Positions 1 to 11,867 of a DNA stretch of 64,000 bases are shown piece by piece. The stretch lies in contig CM060915.1 of assembly GCA_030737875.1 (NCBI GenBank), positions 901,038,177-901,102,176 on the forward strand. The letters run 5' to 3'. The stretch comes from Allium sativum. Lineage: Eukaryota > Streptophyta > Magnoliopsida > Asparagales > Amaryllidaceae. The translations under genes and the position numbers were made by a program. Numbering within the stretch: position 1 is the first letter of the stretch; each line of letters opens with the position of its first letter. The notes below the pieces were generated by a model. That model had not been told where the DNA came from and ran no database searches. It saw only the letters and a list, made by a program, of their open reading frames with translations.

Positions 1-25
1 TTTTCACTCTATTTTTTTTATGTAG

Positions 26-76
26 AGAGGAACTGGACTCAAGGCCAAAGGAGGTGTTGCACCATGGGCAAAGTAA
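26..76 (+). CDS. Possible terminal exon of an unidentified host gene
   Basis: Seen: the window opens with a pyrimidine-rich tract ending in TAG at 23-25, which looks like a 3' splice site. It is followed by an open frame of 16 codons (start RGTGLKAKGG, end APWAK) that stops at TAA 74-76. Inference: this could be the last coding exon of a gene whose body lies left of the window. The same frame continues past the stop for about 23 more codons without obvious meaning. I do not recognise the family. The short length makes a chance match quite possible. Confidence 0.25.
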   Translation, partial: RGTGLKAKGGVAPWAK

Positions 77-395
77 GCCAACGCCCTTGCTCGACTTAAC
101 TCCGATCAGGTGATCAAAAAGGTGGCTAACATGTGTTGCCGCATACAATAGGAGTAGCATATGGTTGTTGTGCTATTGGTAGGTAGCAACCAACATAGAT
201 GAAGCCCCTTTTGGCTCATTTGTTTTTAAAATAAATGATCCTAACCCTAGTTACGTGCTAAATATTTAGTACTGAGGCGATATTGAAGATTCACAGAACA
301 GGGTAATTAGATCAATAAATTATACATATAGAAATCAGTACAACAATAAGAAAATCTATCGCTACTACATTTTTAGAGTGTCCCCTCTTTAACCA
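77..395. other. Non-coding stretch, possible 3' UTR
   Basis: This stretch has no open frame with recognisable content. An AATAAA-like hexamer near 231 could serve as a poly(A) signal if the exon just upstream is real. Otherwise nothing can be supported here. Confidence 0.25.
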
Positions 396-403
396 TTTGA
401 GGC

Positions 404-1014
404 TAGGGATGGCAAAAAAATCCATACCCACGGTTATCCACGGGTAAAATCCGTCATGGGTATGAAACGGATAGTTAAATGGGTATCCATGTGTAAAATA
501 AATGGGTATTTTTAATATCCGTCAATTAATGGGGCGGGTACGGATAGTAAGATATCCATGTCCGCGGGTACCCATGCCCGTATTGAATGTGATTTATCAT
601 CAATAGTCAATACAAAAAATATTGTTGTTGGCTATTCGGTATTTGTGTGCATGCTTTTACTCAACAGTTTATAACTGGTTGTTGATATTTTGATGGATAC
701 TTCTGTTGTTGTCTCTTCTTTTTTGGATATTGGTTTAAATATGTATTGGTATTTTGAGGTTAGCATTTAAGAATTGATATAATTTGTTTTTTTTAACCAA
801 ATGTACTTTTAAATAATTTCAATAAATGGCTAAAAAATAAATTGAATAAATATAATGGATACCCACAAATACCCGCCATTACCTGCAACCTGTTTAAAAC
901 CCGTTTAATGGATACCCGTGCGGGTATGGGGCGGGCACGGGGCAAAAAATCATCCAACGGGGCGGGTGATGGGGTGGTACTACCCGCGCCCACCCCGCCC
1001 CATTGCCATCCCTA
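404..1014. mobile_element. hAT-type MITE (611 bp) with 8-bp TSD
   Basis: The element begins and ends with a perfect 12-bp terminal inverted repeat, TAGGGATGGCAA at the left and its complement at the right. It is flanked by a perfect 8-bp direct repeat, TTTGAGGC, at 396-403 and 1015-1022. An 8-bp duplication plus a TAGGG-type end is the hAT signature. Subterminal regions are packed with GGGTA/TACCC and ATCC/GGAT repeats, as expected of transposase-binding subterminal motifs. There is no transposase coding capacity, so it would be mobilised in trans. The two overlapping small open frames at 793-1105 are fortuitous. Confidence 0.9.
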
Positions 1015-1022
1015 TTTGAGGC

Positions 1023-1875
1023 ATGTGAGATTATCATACTTCATAACTTGCTTCTTTATTTTTTTGACAATATATGTTTTGTACTTAAATGGCTTCTACA
1101 AGTGAATATGACTCATTCAATTTACGGATTAATAAACAGCATGTAACAATATGAAATGTAGTCAGTCAAATAAGTTGTTCTTTAATCAATTTCTGCTACA
1201 ATTATTAACACGGGAAACACTTTAAAGCAATTTCTAGCTTAACTAACAATTCACGTTGGTATATTAATAATAAAGTTTTGATGACGAATGTACGAGTCAT
1301 CAGCAATTTCTTTAATTTTTCCCAATGTTAAGTCAGCAATGACATATTTAATAGAACTCTATTACGAAGTTGTGGAACTAATATAATGACACAATGGTGG
1401 AAAACCCGACTGATAAGTTGTATAATATGAAAGAAAAAATACTTGTTATTTTTGTTATAAACTTAGTTGTATTAATATTATTATTTTTATTATAAACTTA
1501 GTTGTTTATTATTATTATTACTATAAACATATTACCTTTTATAAAACTTAATAATCTTGATTAATATTTTATAATACTTGGTTAACTTAGTTGTTTATTA
1601 TTATATATTTATAATGCTTAGTTAATTTTTATATGAATATTTAATTTATTATTATTATTATTTATAAAATATAGTTAACTTAGTTTTTTTATTATTAATT
1701 TTGTTAATTTTTATAAAATTTACTTAATTTGGTTAGCATTTTATAATATATTGTTGTTGCGGTTGAATGCAAATTTTATTGTAGTGGCACGCCATTATTT
1801 ATAAAGTTTTATGATGATTAACAGACAATGGAAAGCCATTGAGTTGCAAAAACTAATGCAATTTGGAAGACTACT
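1023..1875. other. AT-rich non-coding sequence
   Basis: This is strongly AT-rich DNA. From about 1430 to 1750 there are many degenerate copies of a TTATTATTATT / CTTAGTT-like motif, probably decayed simple repeats. No coding frame, inverted repeat or known element end was recognised. Confidence 0.5.
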
Positions 1876-1884
1876 TAGATTGTA

Positions 1885-2275
1885 GGCAAATTCTATTTAA
1901 ACTCATAAATGTGCTGAGTATACCCATGAAACTCTAAAAAATGGTTAAACCCAACGTTTTGCTGAGTTTACCCATACACAATTAAAAAAAAAGACAATTT
2001 TGCCCTCCCACGTAAGAACCCTACGTGGTGCCATAAAGGCACCACGTAGAGCAACTACGTAGTGCCTTTAGGATACCTCATTGAGCCCCTATGTGGTGCC
2101 TTCATGGTACCACGTAATGGTCCTACGTGGTGCCCTAAAGGCACCACGTACCTTTTCTATGAGGTGTGCTGAGAAACTTAAAAAAAAATTTACCGGACAG
2201 AGGTAGTTTTGTCCTAAATTTTTTTATAAAAAAAGGGTATACTCAGCAGATTTCTGGGTTTAAATAGAATTTTCC
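1885..2275. mobile_element. Mutator-like MITE (391 bp) with 9-bp TSD and internal hairpins
   Basis: The ends are inverted repeats: GGCAAATTCTATTTAAAC at the left against the complement of GTTTAAATAGAATTTTCC at the right, one mismatch in 18. Similarity continues to about 40 bp through GTGCTGAGTATACCC. The flanks carry a perfect 9-bp direct repeat, TAGATTGTA (1876-1884 and 2276-2284), the duplication length typical of Mutator-like elements. The core (2019-2151) contains several palindromes built on CTACGTGGTGCC and its complement, so a transcript could fold into consecutive hairpins. No transposase frame is present. Confidence 0.85.
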
Positions 2276-2284
2276 TAGATTGTA

Positions 2285-2682
2285 TCATAAATAAACTTAA
2301 CATTGATACTTGTAAAGATAACACGCAACTGTTTATTCACAAGTTGGAAGCAATAAAAGGAAGCTTAAAAAGCATGGAGTAAACATTAAGATAGATATAA
2401 TACATGGGTTATACTTGAGCCTAACTTGATTTTTTTGTATCTTTTATTTCATTCCACATGTCCCCATATTCCAGTATGTAGATGTCCCAATATTACAGTA
2501 CGCAGCTGTCCTTATTTTATAAAGCTGCATTTGTCCTTCTCTTAGTACCAGTTTGTAAACGTGCATGTCCCCATGTTCCAGTCTGCTCCTCCAAGCTCCT
2601 TAGTGCACTTCTGTTTAGGTAAAGTAGGCAGTTGTTCTTGAAGCCTGTGCATGTCCCCGCATGTTACAAAAATAATTAATAC
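2285..2682. other. Non-coding stretch with short degenerate direct repeats
   Basis: From 2456 to 2660 a loose unit containing GTCCCCATATTCCAGTA or GCATGTCCCC recurs four to five times. The last coding exon expected downstream of the cullin fragment (the neddylation-site/winged-helix end) is not found here on the minus strand. Confidence 0.4.
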
Positions 2683-3366
2683 CTTGAACATGCGGCGCAT
2701 TCCAGCACTAAGTTTTGATGGCTTAACACTTATCGACATGATTCGGGGTATTGAGGCATCGATAGCATATCTTTTGTCCTTGTCTACATCTTCAATCGCC
2801 TTCTTTTTCTCGTCAACCGGTGGTAGAGGAATCTACACATCATAGGAACAAGCATAGGTTGTATAAAGATGTGTGATTTGTAAGATGATACTAGACAATC
2901 AAGAAATGTACAGTACCTTAATCCTTCCCATCTTATCAGTGAACTTTTAAATGAATTCAAACTGGTGTTCAAACCGATTGACCTAGAACTTGGTTCTTTA
3001 ATAAGAATTTTGTATTTAGCACAAGAAAGAGAATGAAGTAATCTGATCACATCATCATCCGACAAGCTCAATTATGTAGTGATCTATGTATAACTCAACC
3101 TATCTGTGTTGTTAAACAGCAACAGAACTGCAGCCTGCAAAATACAAACACCTGCAAATGGTTAACATACAATAATCTTGTCTTGATGATACAAATTGTA
3201 AAATCTTCAGTAATGGATGGGATATGATAGGAACCTGATAAGTTGTAACAACCAAATCAATGGGTTTGGGACCAAATCTCCCAAGCAATGAGGAAGAAAT
3301 CCATGAAAGCCTTCGGTGTTTAGTCTTTGATTCGTAAAATTCCGTGAATGCACCGACACATTTAAC
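2683..3366 (-). pseudogene. CUL1: CUL1-type cullin fragment, introns retained, disrupted
   Basis: Three exon-like blocks on the minus strand match the C-terminal cullin region in order. Exon A is 3366-3235, with FTEFYESKTKHRRLSW and later VVTTYQ, and ends at a GT donor. Exon B is 3134-2917, preceded by TTTTGCAG, with LLLFNNTDRLSY, then [20 protein letters not shown] and finally TDKMGRIK in a shifted frame before GT. Exon C is 2832-2683, with [19 protein letters not shown] and YAIDASI, ending in RMFK before GT. Known: cullins are scaffolds of SCF ubiquitin ligases, and [13 protein letters not shown] is CUL1-like rather than CUL3/CUL4-like. Breaks: two in-frame stops in exon B, at positions where cullins have Glu and Gln; a frameshift later in exon B; a scrambled stretch in exon C. 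The exon for the Nedd8-accepting end is missing. Retained introns mean a DNA-level duplication or capture, not a processed copy. Confidence 0.8.
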
Positions 3367-6300
3367 CTCAAGCATCCATGATTAAATTGTATATAGAAAC
3401 GTAGTTAAATTTCTGTAAATTTAAAGTTGAAATTGATATTACCATTTAATTATAGCTATTTCCAAAGTATTGAATTCAATTTAGGAAACAAAACAGGAAA
3501 AGTCCATGCATGTTTAAAAAAACATGAGAACATACTTGGAGACACATGCAATAGTTACAGTAACTTTCCGATGTTCATCCTAGGCAAATGCAGTAGGGAG
3601 CATCACCTACATAAGGCATCATGCATGACAAAGAGCTAATATTAGTTCATATTAGCTACCCAGATCAAAATGCTATCTTAACATGAACACAACTTCTTTG
3701 TCCTTATTTTAAAGAATGTAGCATTTACCTGTGCATCGACGGTAGGTCCAACAGCAAGCAAAGAAGATGATAGACAAACTCAAAATCAATTTATTTACAA
3801 TGAATATAACACCTTGACTTATAGCTAGACATGATGCCAAAGTCATGCAAATTATCACTATTATCACCCTTCCCCATAAGAACACTCCTACATATCCAAA
3901 TGATTTATTTTCAGCATACTATGTTTATTTCTTTGGTTTGTCTTGAATAATATAGTAAGAGACATAAGCACAACATCGGAAAAAATCGAGCAAGATTGAT
4001 GGATTGAAACCTAGGGGATTGAGATTAGCTTGCTTTACAAGTTTGAACAGCAATATCAATACTATAAGGTGTCTGCAATGAACAGTAATGTTATATTTCT
4101 CTATTGCCTTGTTAGAGTAGATTAGTAAGTGAATGGATAAAAAGGAAAAAAAAACTTGCTGAGGAACAACATAAGCAATGCCTGCTCTTGCAACCCCCTT
4201 GCAACGTGCCATAATCAGAAACGCATCAAAAATTACATTGCTTAAATTTCCTGCTACTGCATTCATTCGGTATTTATATCAAATTATTATTTGTCAAATG
4301 AACAAAACGGTAATGGTAGAAATCATCAGTGGCATAAAGAGCAGTTTTTGCATCTTTAAATCCTCAGAATACACCTTGCCTTGCTTTGGAAAACAGAATC
4401 ATTGGAGCACGCCATGACCTCATAGTGGGGTATCGATATGCTTATTTAGTTTTTATAAATCTAATTTAATTTTTATAAGACTTTGCTTTTTTTAATAAGG
4501 TAAAATTAATTTATCAGTACATACCTCTGAATAAACTCCAGCGCAACAAAGAGAAGGTAAATGAATAAGCACTTAATGAAGCTAAGAAAAAAAAAAAAAA
4601 GGAAGATAAAGCAAGACTGTGAACAAAGAAATTAAGCAGCACAATAAAAAAGATTAGTACAATTCAAGATGTCACCTTATTGGTACAACAAATAAGCATT
4701 TAACATGTTAAAAGTGCAGTTTACCTTTACTGAGCTTGTATTAGGTGCACTAAGGGTTGGCACTGGGTAAAATTTGTAGACCTTCAAGTTCTCTAAGGCA
4801 GATCCTGTTTTCCCATCCATGTTTTTTTTGATCACGTTTTCCCTTTCTTCCTTTGCTTGAATAGTCAACAATGATAAACAATAAATATGTTTTTGCAATA
4901 GAAGCAAAAAACATTTTAAATAAAGACAACGAAACCCAAGAAGAAAAATCCGCATGACTGATTTGTGTTACGTTGATGGTAGCAACTCTTATTTTCCTCT
5001 CAAATCCATTGCCTCGATATACTCCATCACTCCTTCTACTTTGCACCCGAACAAGTTGTAATATATAATATCATGGCTTTACTGAGCTGTTTTGCTACAT
5101 GTTGCTATCTATAATATCATATCTCTTTCAGTTATTGCCTTAACAAGATAGTTGCTATGGTTTCAAGACTGTGCGGTAATAATGTGAATTCATCAAGATT
5201 GTAATGATTTAGAGCTTATGATTTATAACTTATGCATTAAATAAGGTTGGTGTAACTGAAACTGATAACCCAAATGAAGCCATAAAATCAATCTAATAGG
5301 TTTTTACCTTAAAATGGCTATTTTAGGGATTGATTTCAGCATAGAATCTAATAGGTTTTTACCATAAAATGGCTATTCTAGGGATTGATTCAACATAGAA
5401 TGAATTGACGTCATAAATGATATGATATTCGCTTTTAAAATTTCTCATAATGTTACCAATCTTTCAACCCGTTAATAAATACACATGAAACGTAGTTAAC
5501 CGATTTAACATATGAAATTTCCTATAGAACTGGAAAATGGCACTAGTGTTAGATTTGCCTCATACTTACGTGGTATTCAATACCCACTGATAAAGTGATA
5601 AAAAGCACACTTTCTAGTAAATTATCTTCAATTCACATTCTTATAGCCATGGTATAAACTCACATTCTTATAGCCATGGTATATGCTATGATAACACATA
5701 CATAGTCAAGATACAAAATACTGGAAATCAAAAGTAAGACATAACAAGGAAAATAAAAATCACTAGAAATTTAATTTTGGATACGAAGTTATAATGAATA
5801 TAAGAAGTCACACTTCTAATATTACCAATTTTGCATTAAGTTGGTGTGAAATTTGCATAAAGCATTGAATGGATTTGAGATTCATGTAAAAAGCTAGGGT
5901 ACTTGGGCTAATAAATGGACGTGACACTAAAGTTATCAAGCACAAGGGTAGCAATTATGATATATAGTTATGGTTGTAATAAAGGCGTATCAGTTAACGA
6001 TTTTACTGTTAAAACACTACAATTCTCCTCTTTCTTTTTTTTTTTTCTCTATCATCCTAGGAAAGATTCTAATATGTCATTTTATTCATGTTCTATTCTT
6101 TATTCCCATTCTTTGACTAATAAATCAGTTGCTGGTTTAATGTAATAAACTATTTTCACAAATGGAAGGAGCTTATATACCAATGTTTTCACTGTCTCTA
6201 CTAATGGTTCCTAGTTAAATGGTTCAGCTGCTACAAATTCTCTTTTAGTAGACCAAGCAACAAGATTTGTTGTATTCAATACTTGCTTTGGGACTTCATT

Positions 6301-6785
6301 AAGAACAATCTTCACTCTGGAGCCTTATCAAAAATAAATATTTTCTTGGAAACTCGTTATAAGATATGTGATTGGTTTTCTTATATATCAGTTATTGTCA
6401 TTTTTTTTCTACAATGGGAATTAGTATGATTTATAAGTTTTAGTTTGGGGATGACATATGTAAAGTTTTCAGTTACTCATTTCATTTCATTCTTTTTCCC
6501 TTAAAGATAAGCGCTTAAATATTCAAAATGGAAGTGTATAATTTATTGCTTTTTTAAATACAAATCTCCAAATCCAAAAGCCGAAGAAGACCAAAACCAA
6601 GAAATCAAAGAATCCACAAGAGCTATAACCACAATACCAAAAAGCGAAGACCAAAATCTAGTAGATCGAGAAAAACCAAGAACCAAATCACAGAATCTGC
6701 CATAGAAGATGACTAGAAACCACAAGCAAAAAATATACTTATGTCCAGGAGGCATGTACCTGAGACACCGGAGCTAACACTAAGA
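3367..6785. other. Unassigned non-coding region
   Basis: Many short open frames occur on both strands but none resembles a known protein, and upstream cullin exons were not recognised. Local features are a 55-bp imperfect tandem duplication at about 5291-5400 and a duplicated block with CACATTCTTATAGCCATGG near 5635-5685. The region may hold decayed host introns or old transposon sequence. No confident element boundary was found. Confidence 0.4.
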
Positions 6786-7531
6786 TTAGTTGATAATAAT
6801 GCCACCGATATGAGTGCTAGTATAGGACCTATCCTGAGTAGCATGATGGAGTTGTGTCTGTCCTAGCACCACATCTCGAGTTCGAACTAACCGAGCCAGC
6901 TCACCTTGTCTAACACGCTCTTCAATCATATCCATGAGTTGTCGACAATCGCTTGTATTATGACCGTCAAGATCATGAAACAAGTAATGCCGACCAGTAT
7001 CCTATTCACTTTGAGTTGGCTCACTTGCAGGAGGCTTTCTAGAAGCAGTGGGATGAACATCTAAGTAAATCTCTTTAGGGGTGTGAGTAAGTTCCAAATA
7101 AAACAAGAACATAGGTTGGTTCGAAGCCATGCTTCGATCATTCCCTGAAGACACTTACTTGTAAAAGAATCTTTTGATTTAGCAAAGTCAGACGATTTTC
7201 CGCCTTTAACTACATTATCCCCAGGAACCTTTTTATTAGTTCTCGCATCCTCTTCCAGAAGAAACCTCTCTGCTTCAATGTAGAACTCACCGAGATCCCT
7301 CGGCGGGTCCTGATGCAATGAAGTTTTAAAGTCAGACTTATCCAGCACACCAGAGACAGCGACCATCAAAACCATGGACGGATCGGGTCTATCGACCAAT
7401 GAAACCACCACATCAAACCTTTTCAAGAACTCACACAGAGTCTTGCCGGACTTTTGCTTGATTGCTGTTAGTGTCATAACGCTTTTTGGATGAGCGAGGT
7501 GAACTCTGAACTACTCGATGAACTTCCCAAC
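6786..7531 (-). pseudogene. Tat/Ogre-like Ty3/gypsy gag fragment
   Basis: On the minus strand, 7477-7061 reads as a retrotransposon gag core: an AIKQKSGKTLCEFLKRFD-like segment followed by DFKTSLHQDPPRDLGEFYIEAERF. That spacing is typical of plant Ty3 Gag (IKQ...ESL..FL.RF...PP.TL.E....AE). Further downstream, 6999-6786 shows a zinc-knuckle-like FHDLDGHNTSDC followed by RQGELARLV, characteristic of the Tat/Ogre/Retand branch. The two blocks are not in one uninterrupted frame. The 5' part of the gene stops abruptly at 7532, where the LTR of element C begins, so C probably landed in this gag. No LTR of this element was recognised. Confidence 0.65.
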
Positions 7532-9892
7532 TACAACAACCCGGATTTCTAATAAGGAATATTTAATTAATTTTAATATTTAAAAATGATTAGTTTTAAG
7601 AAATAACTGCTTGAGTTAAATTTTAAATGAGAATATGGTTACAGAATTGACTTGGAAATATAAATTATCGAGTTTAAAATTCAAAATAGTATATTTTGAA
7701 GCTATGGAAAATTCTATTTGAATACAAACGATAATAAGAAAATATTATTGATGAATGTGAGTGTTTGGAATTGATTAATTATATATTCAATTTTACTAAC
7801 ACGTGTAATTAACAATTTTTGCAAATGACTTCGGATTTCGACAAAACTAATTCAATAAAACCCATAACGGTTAATCAATGTAAGATTTATAATTTCATGC
7901 CAATTGGAGTTGTTTTGTGATTGTGCACACTATAAACGCATATCGATTAACGGTTTGACATTTAAAATAGCTATTTCTGCAAACAGTCTTGGAATTCGAC
8001 GAAACTAGTTTCATCGGATCCAGAATATTAATTTATTGTAGGATTTTAAGTCTTATACCAATTGGCTTTGATATGTGTTTGTGCAAGCTATTAACATTAA
8101 AAGAAATACATATGAATTTATTTTAATAAAATAATAGGATACATTGCCCATAAATACAGTGATTCCTCCATAAATTAGACAACCCACTCTTCTCTCTCTT
8201 CTTCTTTTGTCCATGGGCGTGAGTTTTCGTATTAAAATAAAAAGGGCTTCAGAAACAAATAACTCAATATCTACTCGACTAAAGTTCATAAAACTTGGAT
8301 CTTTGGAATCCTAAGAGGTTAAGCTTCAAATCCATGTAAATAGCTTAGGTTGCGGTGCAAATTTCTAATGATCAAATCTCGATAGTGAGATAAGTTTTGG
8401 GATCCTAATGAGTTATGGTTGATTTCAGCTAAATTGGATGCTAGATTCAGTTATGCGGTGGTGTTTGGCACTTCCTTGAAATTTTTTAGGGGATTTGAGG
8501 AATTTTTTTATCATAGGTTTCCTATGTTCATGGAAGGAAGGCCAAGGACTGCGAATAGTGATAGGTCACCGGGGTTTGTTCGGTGGCAGCATTTAGGTGG
8601 AGAAGGTGACCATGAGTTCGTTGGTGAGATCGGTTTGAAGGATAGTGGACCAGAGCTCTAGCATAGTGGATGGCATGCACACTGGTATCATAAGATGAGC
8701 GGGTTTAGTTATTCAAAGTGAGGTAGAAAGATTAAAGGGCAGGATTAGATAAAATTAAATAATTAATATAATAATGATGTTTTATTGTATATGCAAGCTT
8801 TTAACAATCATAGCTTGTTCATACCTAATCAAGTGCGAGCGAAACAAGATCTGTTGGAGTCGTATCGACAAATAATACATAGAGGAACTAGTTTGGAGTG
8901 ATTGGGAGCTCATGATAATTTTATCTAATTTAAACGTCTGTTTGAACTTATATAAAGCAACGTGAAATCATTGAAATGGAACAGATGGTGAGTTAATTCT
9001 CATGCTTTCTGGAATACGTTGAATGTTGTTATTTTATATAATAATATTTACTGTCTTTTATACATAAACTATGTGTTTGAATGATTTGTTTCTTTGTTGG
9101 TGGTTGTTTATAGATATAATTGTCGTCTGTGAATGGATGAATCTTTGACAATACTCATTGTTGAAGAATATTCATCTTAAATGAACTAGATAAAGTTTTC
9201 TATTTCATAAGCATATATAAATTGATATATGAGTTGTGATGCGGGGGACAGGTTGGCGGGATCCAACATGATTCCTCAATGTTTTGGACGTTACTTGCTT
9301 TCATATTTGACACATATGAACTGTCTAACATAAGTAACATTAAAATATGTTTTGGATGATGATTGCTGAATTAAATTCAACGTTGACGTGTTTTTAATTA
9401 ATAAACTATATTAATTAAGTGATTCGCAATAGATGGCCTAAAATCCATCTTTTTATGACGTTAATTCACCATCAGGCGAATTGACAAAGTTGAAATTATA
9501 AATTTATTTTATAACAAAAGCAAGGTTTTATATAAGTTATATGAAATAATGGTTTTATAAATATGTCAATATTTATAGTTCAGTTTTATATTTGAATTAT
9601 ATAATGTTTTATGGAACGAAATCCCTGTTTTAGAAATAAGTTTTATAATTTGAGATTTCAAGTGTTAAAACTTTAGTAAGTTCTATAATAATGTTTCATA
9701 AAGTTATAGAACACTCTTTTATAGTTAATTAAGTTTTTTAGTGATTTTTCTGTTGTTTTGAACAAGTTTTAATAAATAATTTTGTTGAACTTGTAGAACG
9801 GAAGAATTATATATTTGATTCCAAAATTGAAATTTATGAATTATTGGATATTCATAAAAAGCTTTTAAATGATTTAAATTGATTCTTAAGTG
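7532..9892 (+). repeat. 5' LTR of element C (left part)
   Basis: Colinear with 33915-36280, sharing for example CTTGAGTTAAATTTTAAATG near the start and GCTTTTAAATGATTTAAATT at the end. The TATA box equivalent to TATAAATA at 34538 is here CATAAATA (8149-8156), so this promoter copy has probably decayed. The LTR is interrupted at 9893 by copia LTR B. The minus-strand open frame at 8053-8289 and plus-strand frame at 8419-8661 lie inside the LTR and are not genes. Confidence 0.7.
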
Positions 9893-11363
9893 TGTTGGAT
9901 CTAGATTAACCTTAGAGGAGGGGTGAATAGGGTTTATTACACTTTATCGCTGAGTTGTTAAAGTTAACAGGATAATAAAAATAATCACAGATCACGTAAT
10001 ATAGCAGAAATAGAAATGCAGAAAATAAATGACGCAAGATATACCCAGCTTTGGCAAAACCCTGCCTACTGCTGCATTCCTAAGCTTTCTACTAAGTAAA
10101 AGAACAGATCCCGCATACAAGACCATGTACACTCACGAACCCTTGCTCCTATTCTAATCCTACGCTTAAAACCATAGACTGATCTAAATCCCTTAGACCA
10201 GATTTTCCCGGATTACAAAACCGTAAATCGTAACCCTAGTTTTTATAGATTCTAGTAAACTGCCAGCTAAACCCTAACTGGGTTCCCTAGTTTGACAAAC
10301 TAGAAAATAAACGACAATTACAAAAGAAAATACAAAATTAACAATGGAAAATAAAATAATTAAAACCATAGTTCTTAAATAACCAAATAGGCCGGCTCCC
10401 TTGTGTTAGTGTGCACCCGTGTTTATTTTTCCTCATCACTTTTCTTCTGCAAGATCAAAATGGCGACGACTTCTCAAAAATTAGGGTTTTCTGATTCCAA
10501 TTCAAATCGCGATTGCTAAGATGAATGTTTTGGAAATCTTCTGAAGCTTGAAACTTTGTTGCATGTTCGTTGAATGAATTGGTCCTTCTTCCGATCGAAA
10601 CTCTGGTAAAATAATTTTGATTTGAATCCTTTTTGTTCTTGAGTTGATTGTCGTTTCGATTGCCTTGTGCCTGTGATGTAATGGTGTAATTAAAGTGTAT
10701 ATGAAACCTTAGACCTCTGATTTCATATGAAATGATTTGATGCTGATTTTGCCTGATTTCCCATTTTGATTTGGTCTGCATCGATTGTGAAAAATTGCTG
10801 ATTGATATATGATGAATCTGGATGTTGTTTTTGACTTCACACAGATTTTCCCTTTTGATTGTTGCCTTGAATGAATTTCTGATTGAACCAAAACAGGAAA
10901 TAAATGAATTTGATTTTCCATGAATCAATCATTCATTTTCTGGAAATAAATTGTTGTCTCTTTCCATATAAGTTTGCCTCGAAATTACATTGGAAAGATA
11001 ATTTGAAAAACTTGCCCAAAAGGAAATTGATCAAACTTTCCCAAAACTGGAAACTAAAATACATTGTTTCTTTCCCATTTTGAAATCACTGATTGATTAA
11101 TGATTTCGGAAAAAAATTCTTTGTGATTTTTGGAAAAAAAAATTCAACATATTTCTTACCACATATAAAACAAACTGATTTCTGAAAATATTTTGCACGT
11201 GTGAACTCTTGGGAAATTTCAGGAAACATTTGAATGATATTGAATTTCCTGGCCATGTTTTTTCATGATTAACTTGGAGATTTTACTAATTGTTTTTCCA
11301 TCAATTCTGAATTTGCTCACTGTGTGTTCCTGTATACTTGAAACTGATTAGCACAAAAAACTT
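9893..11363 (-). repeat. LTR B of a Ty1/copia (Sirevirus-like) element, outer part
   Basis: Plus-strand reading begins TGTTGGATC and continues CCTTAGAGGAGGGGTGAATAG, a motif very common at plant copia LTR ends. The matching end, CATATACAACA, is at 23715-23725, giving TGTTG/CAACA terminal repeats. A minus-strand TATA box, CTATAAAAAC, lies near 10236-10247. The LTR is split at 11364 by gypsy element E. The 157-aa minus-strand open frame at 10455-10928 is low-complexity LTR sequence, not a gene. Whether B is a solo LTR or the 3' LTR of the copia remnant to its right is unresolved. Confidence 0.55.
11359..11363. repeat. Target-site duplication of element E, left copy
   Basis: AACTT directly precedes the TGTAACACC start of the LTR. 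The same five bases follow the right LTR end at 22176-22180. Five base pairs is the usual duplication for Ty3/gypsy integrase. Confidence 0.9.
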
Positions 11364-11650
11364 TGTAACACCCCGTGTTTTCTGTAAACATTTAAGTTAC
11401 GAATTAAAGAATAATTAATTTCAAATGTAAGAATTGAGGGAAACGGGTTATGCCATTGCATTTGTCTCGGAATTCTGCTTGAGATAGAGTCCGAGTTTGC
11501 GTAAATCGGCCTCCGTATGAAGGAGTTATGGCCTTCAGAAGTTTCAGATTTAAATTATAAATTCAAACAGCTCGGTTCAGAATTCAAAATTTAAAATTCA
11601 AAAATCAGAAGTAGAAGTGGGCTGGGCGGGAAACTTCCCGCCCATGGCCA

Positions 11651-11714
11651 GGTCGACCAGGAGGTCGACCAGGGGGTCGACCTTCCCCCATACAGGTCGA
11701 CCTGGGGGTCGACC
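11651..11714. promoter_or_regulatory. Cluster of five GGTCGACC palindromes upstream of TATA
   Basis: GGTCGACC occurs at 11651, 11663, 11675, 11695 and 11707, so neighbouring copies are spaced 12, 12, 20 and 12 bp. The cluster lies about 150-210 bp upstream of the E LTR TATA box. The 3' LTR keeps four copies (18155, 18167, 18187, 18199; spacing 12, 20, 12). An 8-bp perfect palindrome at helical-turn-like spacing suggests a binding site for a dimeric factor, but that is inference. Confidence 0.5.
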
Positions 11715-11860
11715 TACCCCCCCTTCCCCGGGCAGATCTGAGACATGACGATTTCTGACTCTCTGCTGAGTCATTAGGGCTTATGTGGCTATTATATCTT
11801 GTCTGGACGGTCTTGATTGCATCTTGGGTTGATCTAACGGCTCTTATTTAATTAAATCTC

Positions 11861-11867
11861 TATAAAA
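11861..11867 (+). promoter_or_regulatory. TATA box of the E 5' LTR
   Basis: TATAAAA preceded by CTC and followed about 30 bp later by a CA-rich leader. The same motif in the same context is present in the 3' LTR (near 18354). It marks the probable U3/R boundary. Confidence 0.6.

Noticed and set aside
3925..5046. Several 80-110-codon minus-strand frames as possible upstream cullin exons
   Set aside because: None shows cullin repeat or cullin homology motifs, and splice borders do not line up with the three recognised exons.
10455..10928. 157-codon minus-strand open frame
   Set aside because: It lies inside copia LTR B, has Asn/Ser/Gln-rich low-complexity composition, and has no motif or relative.
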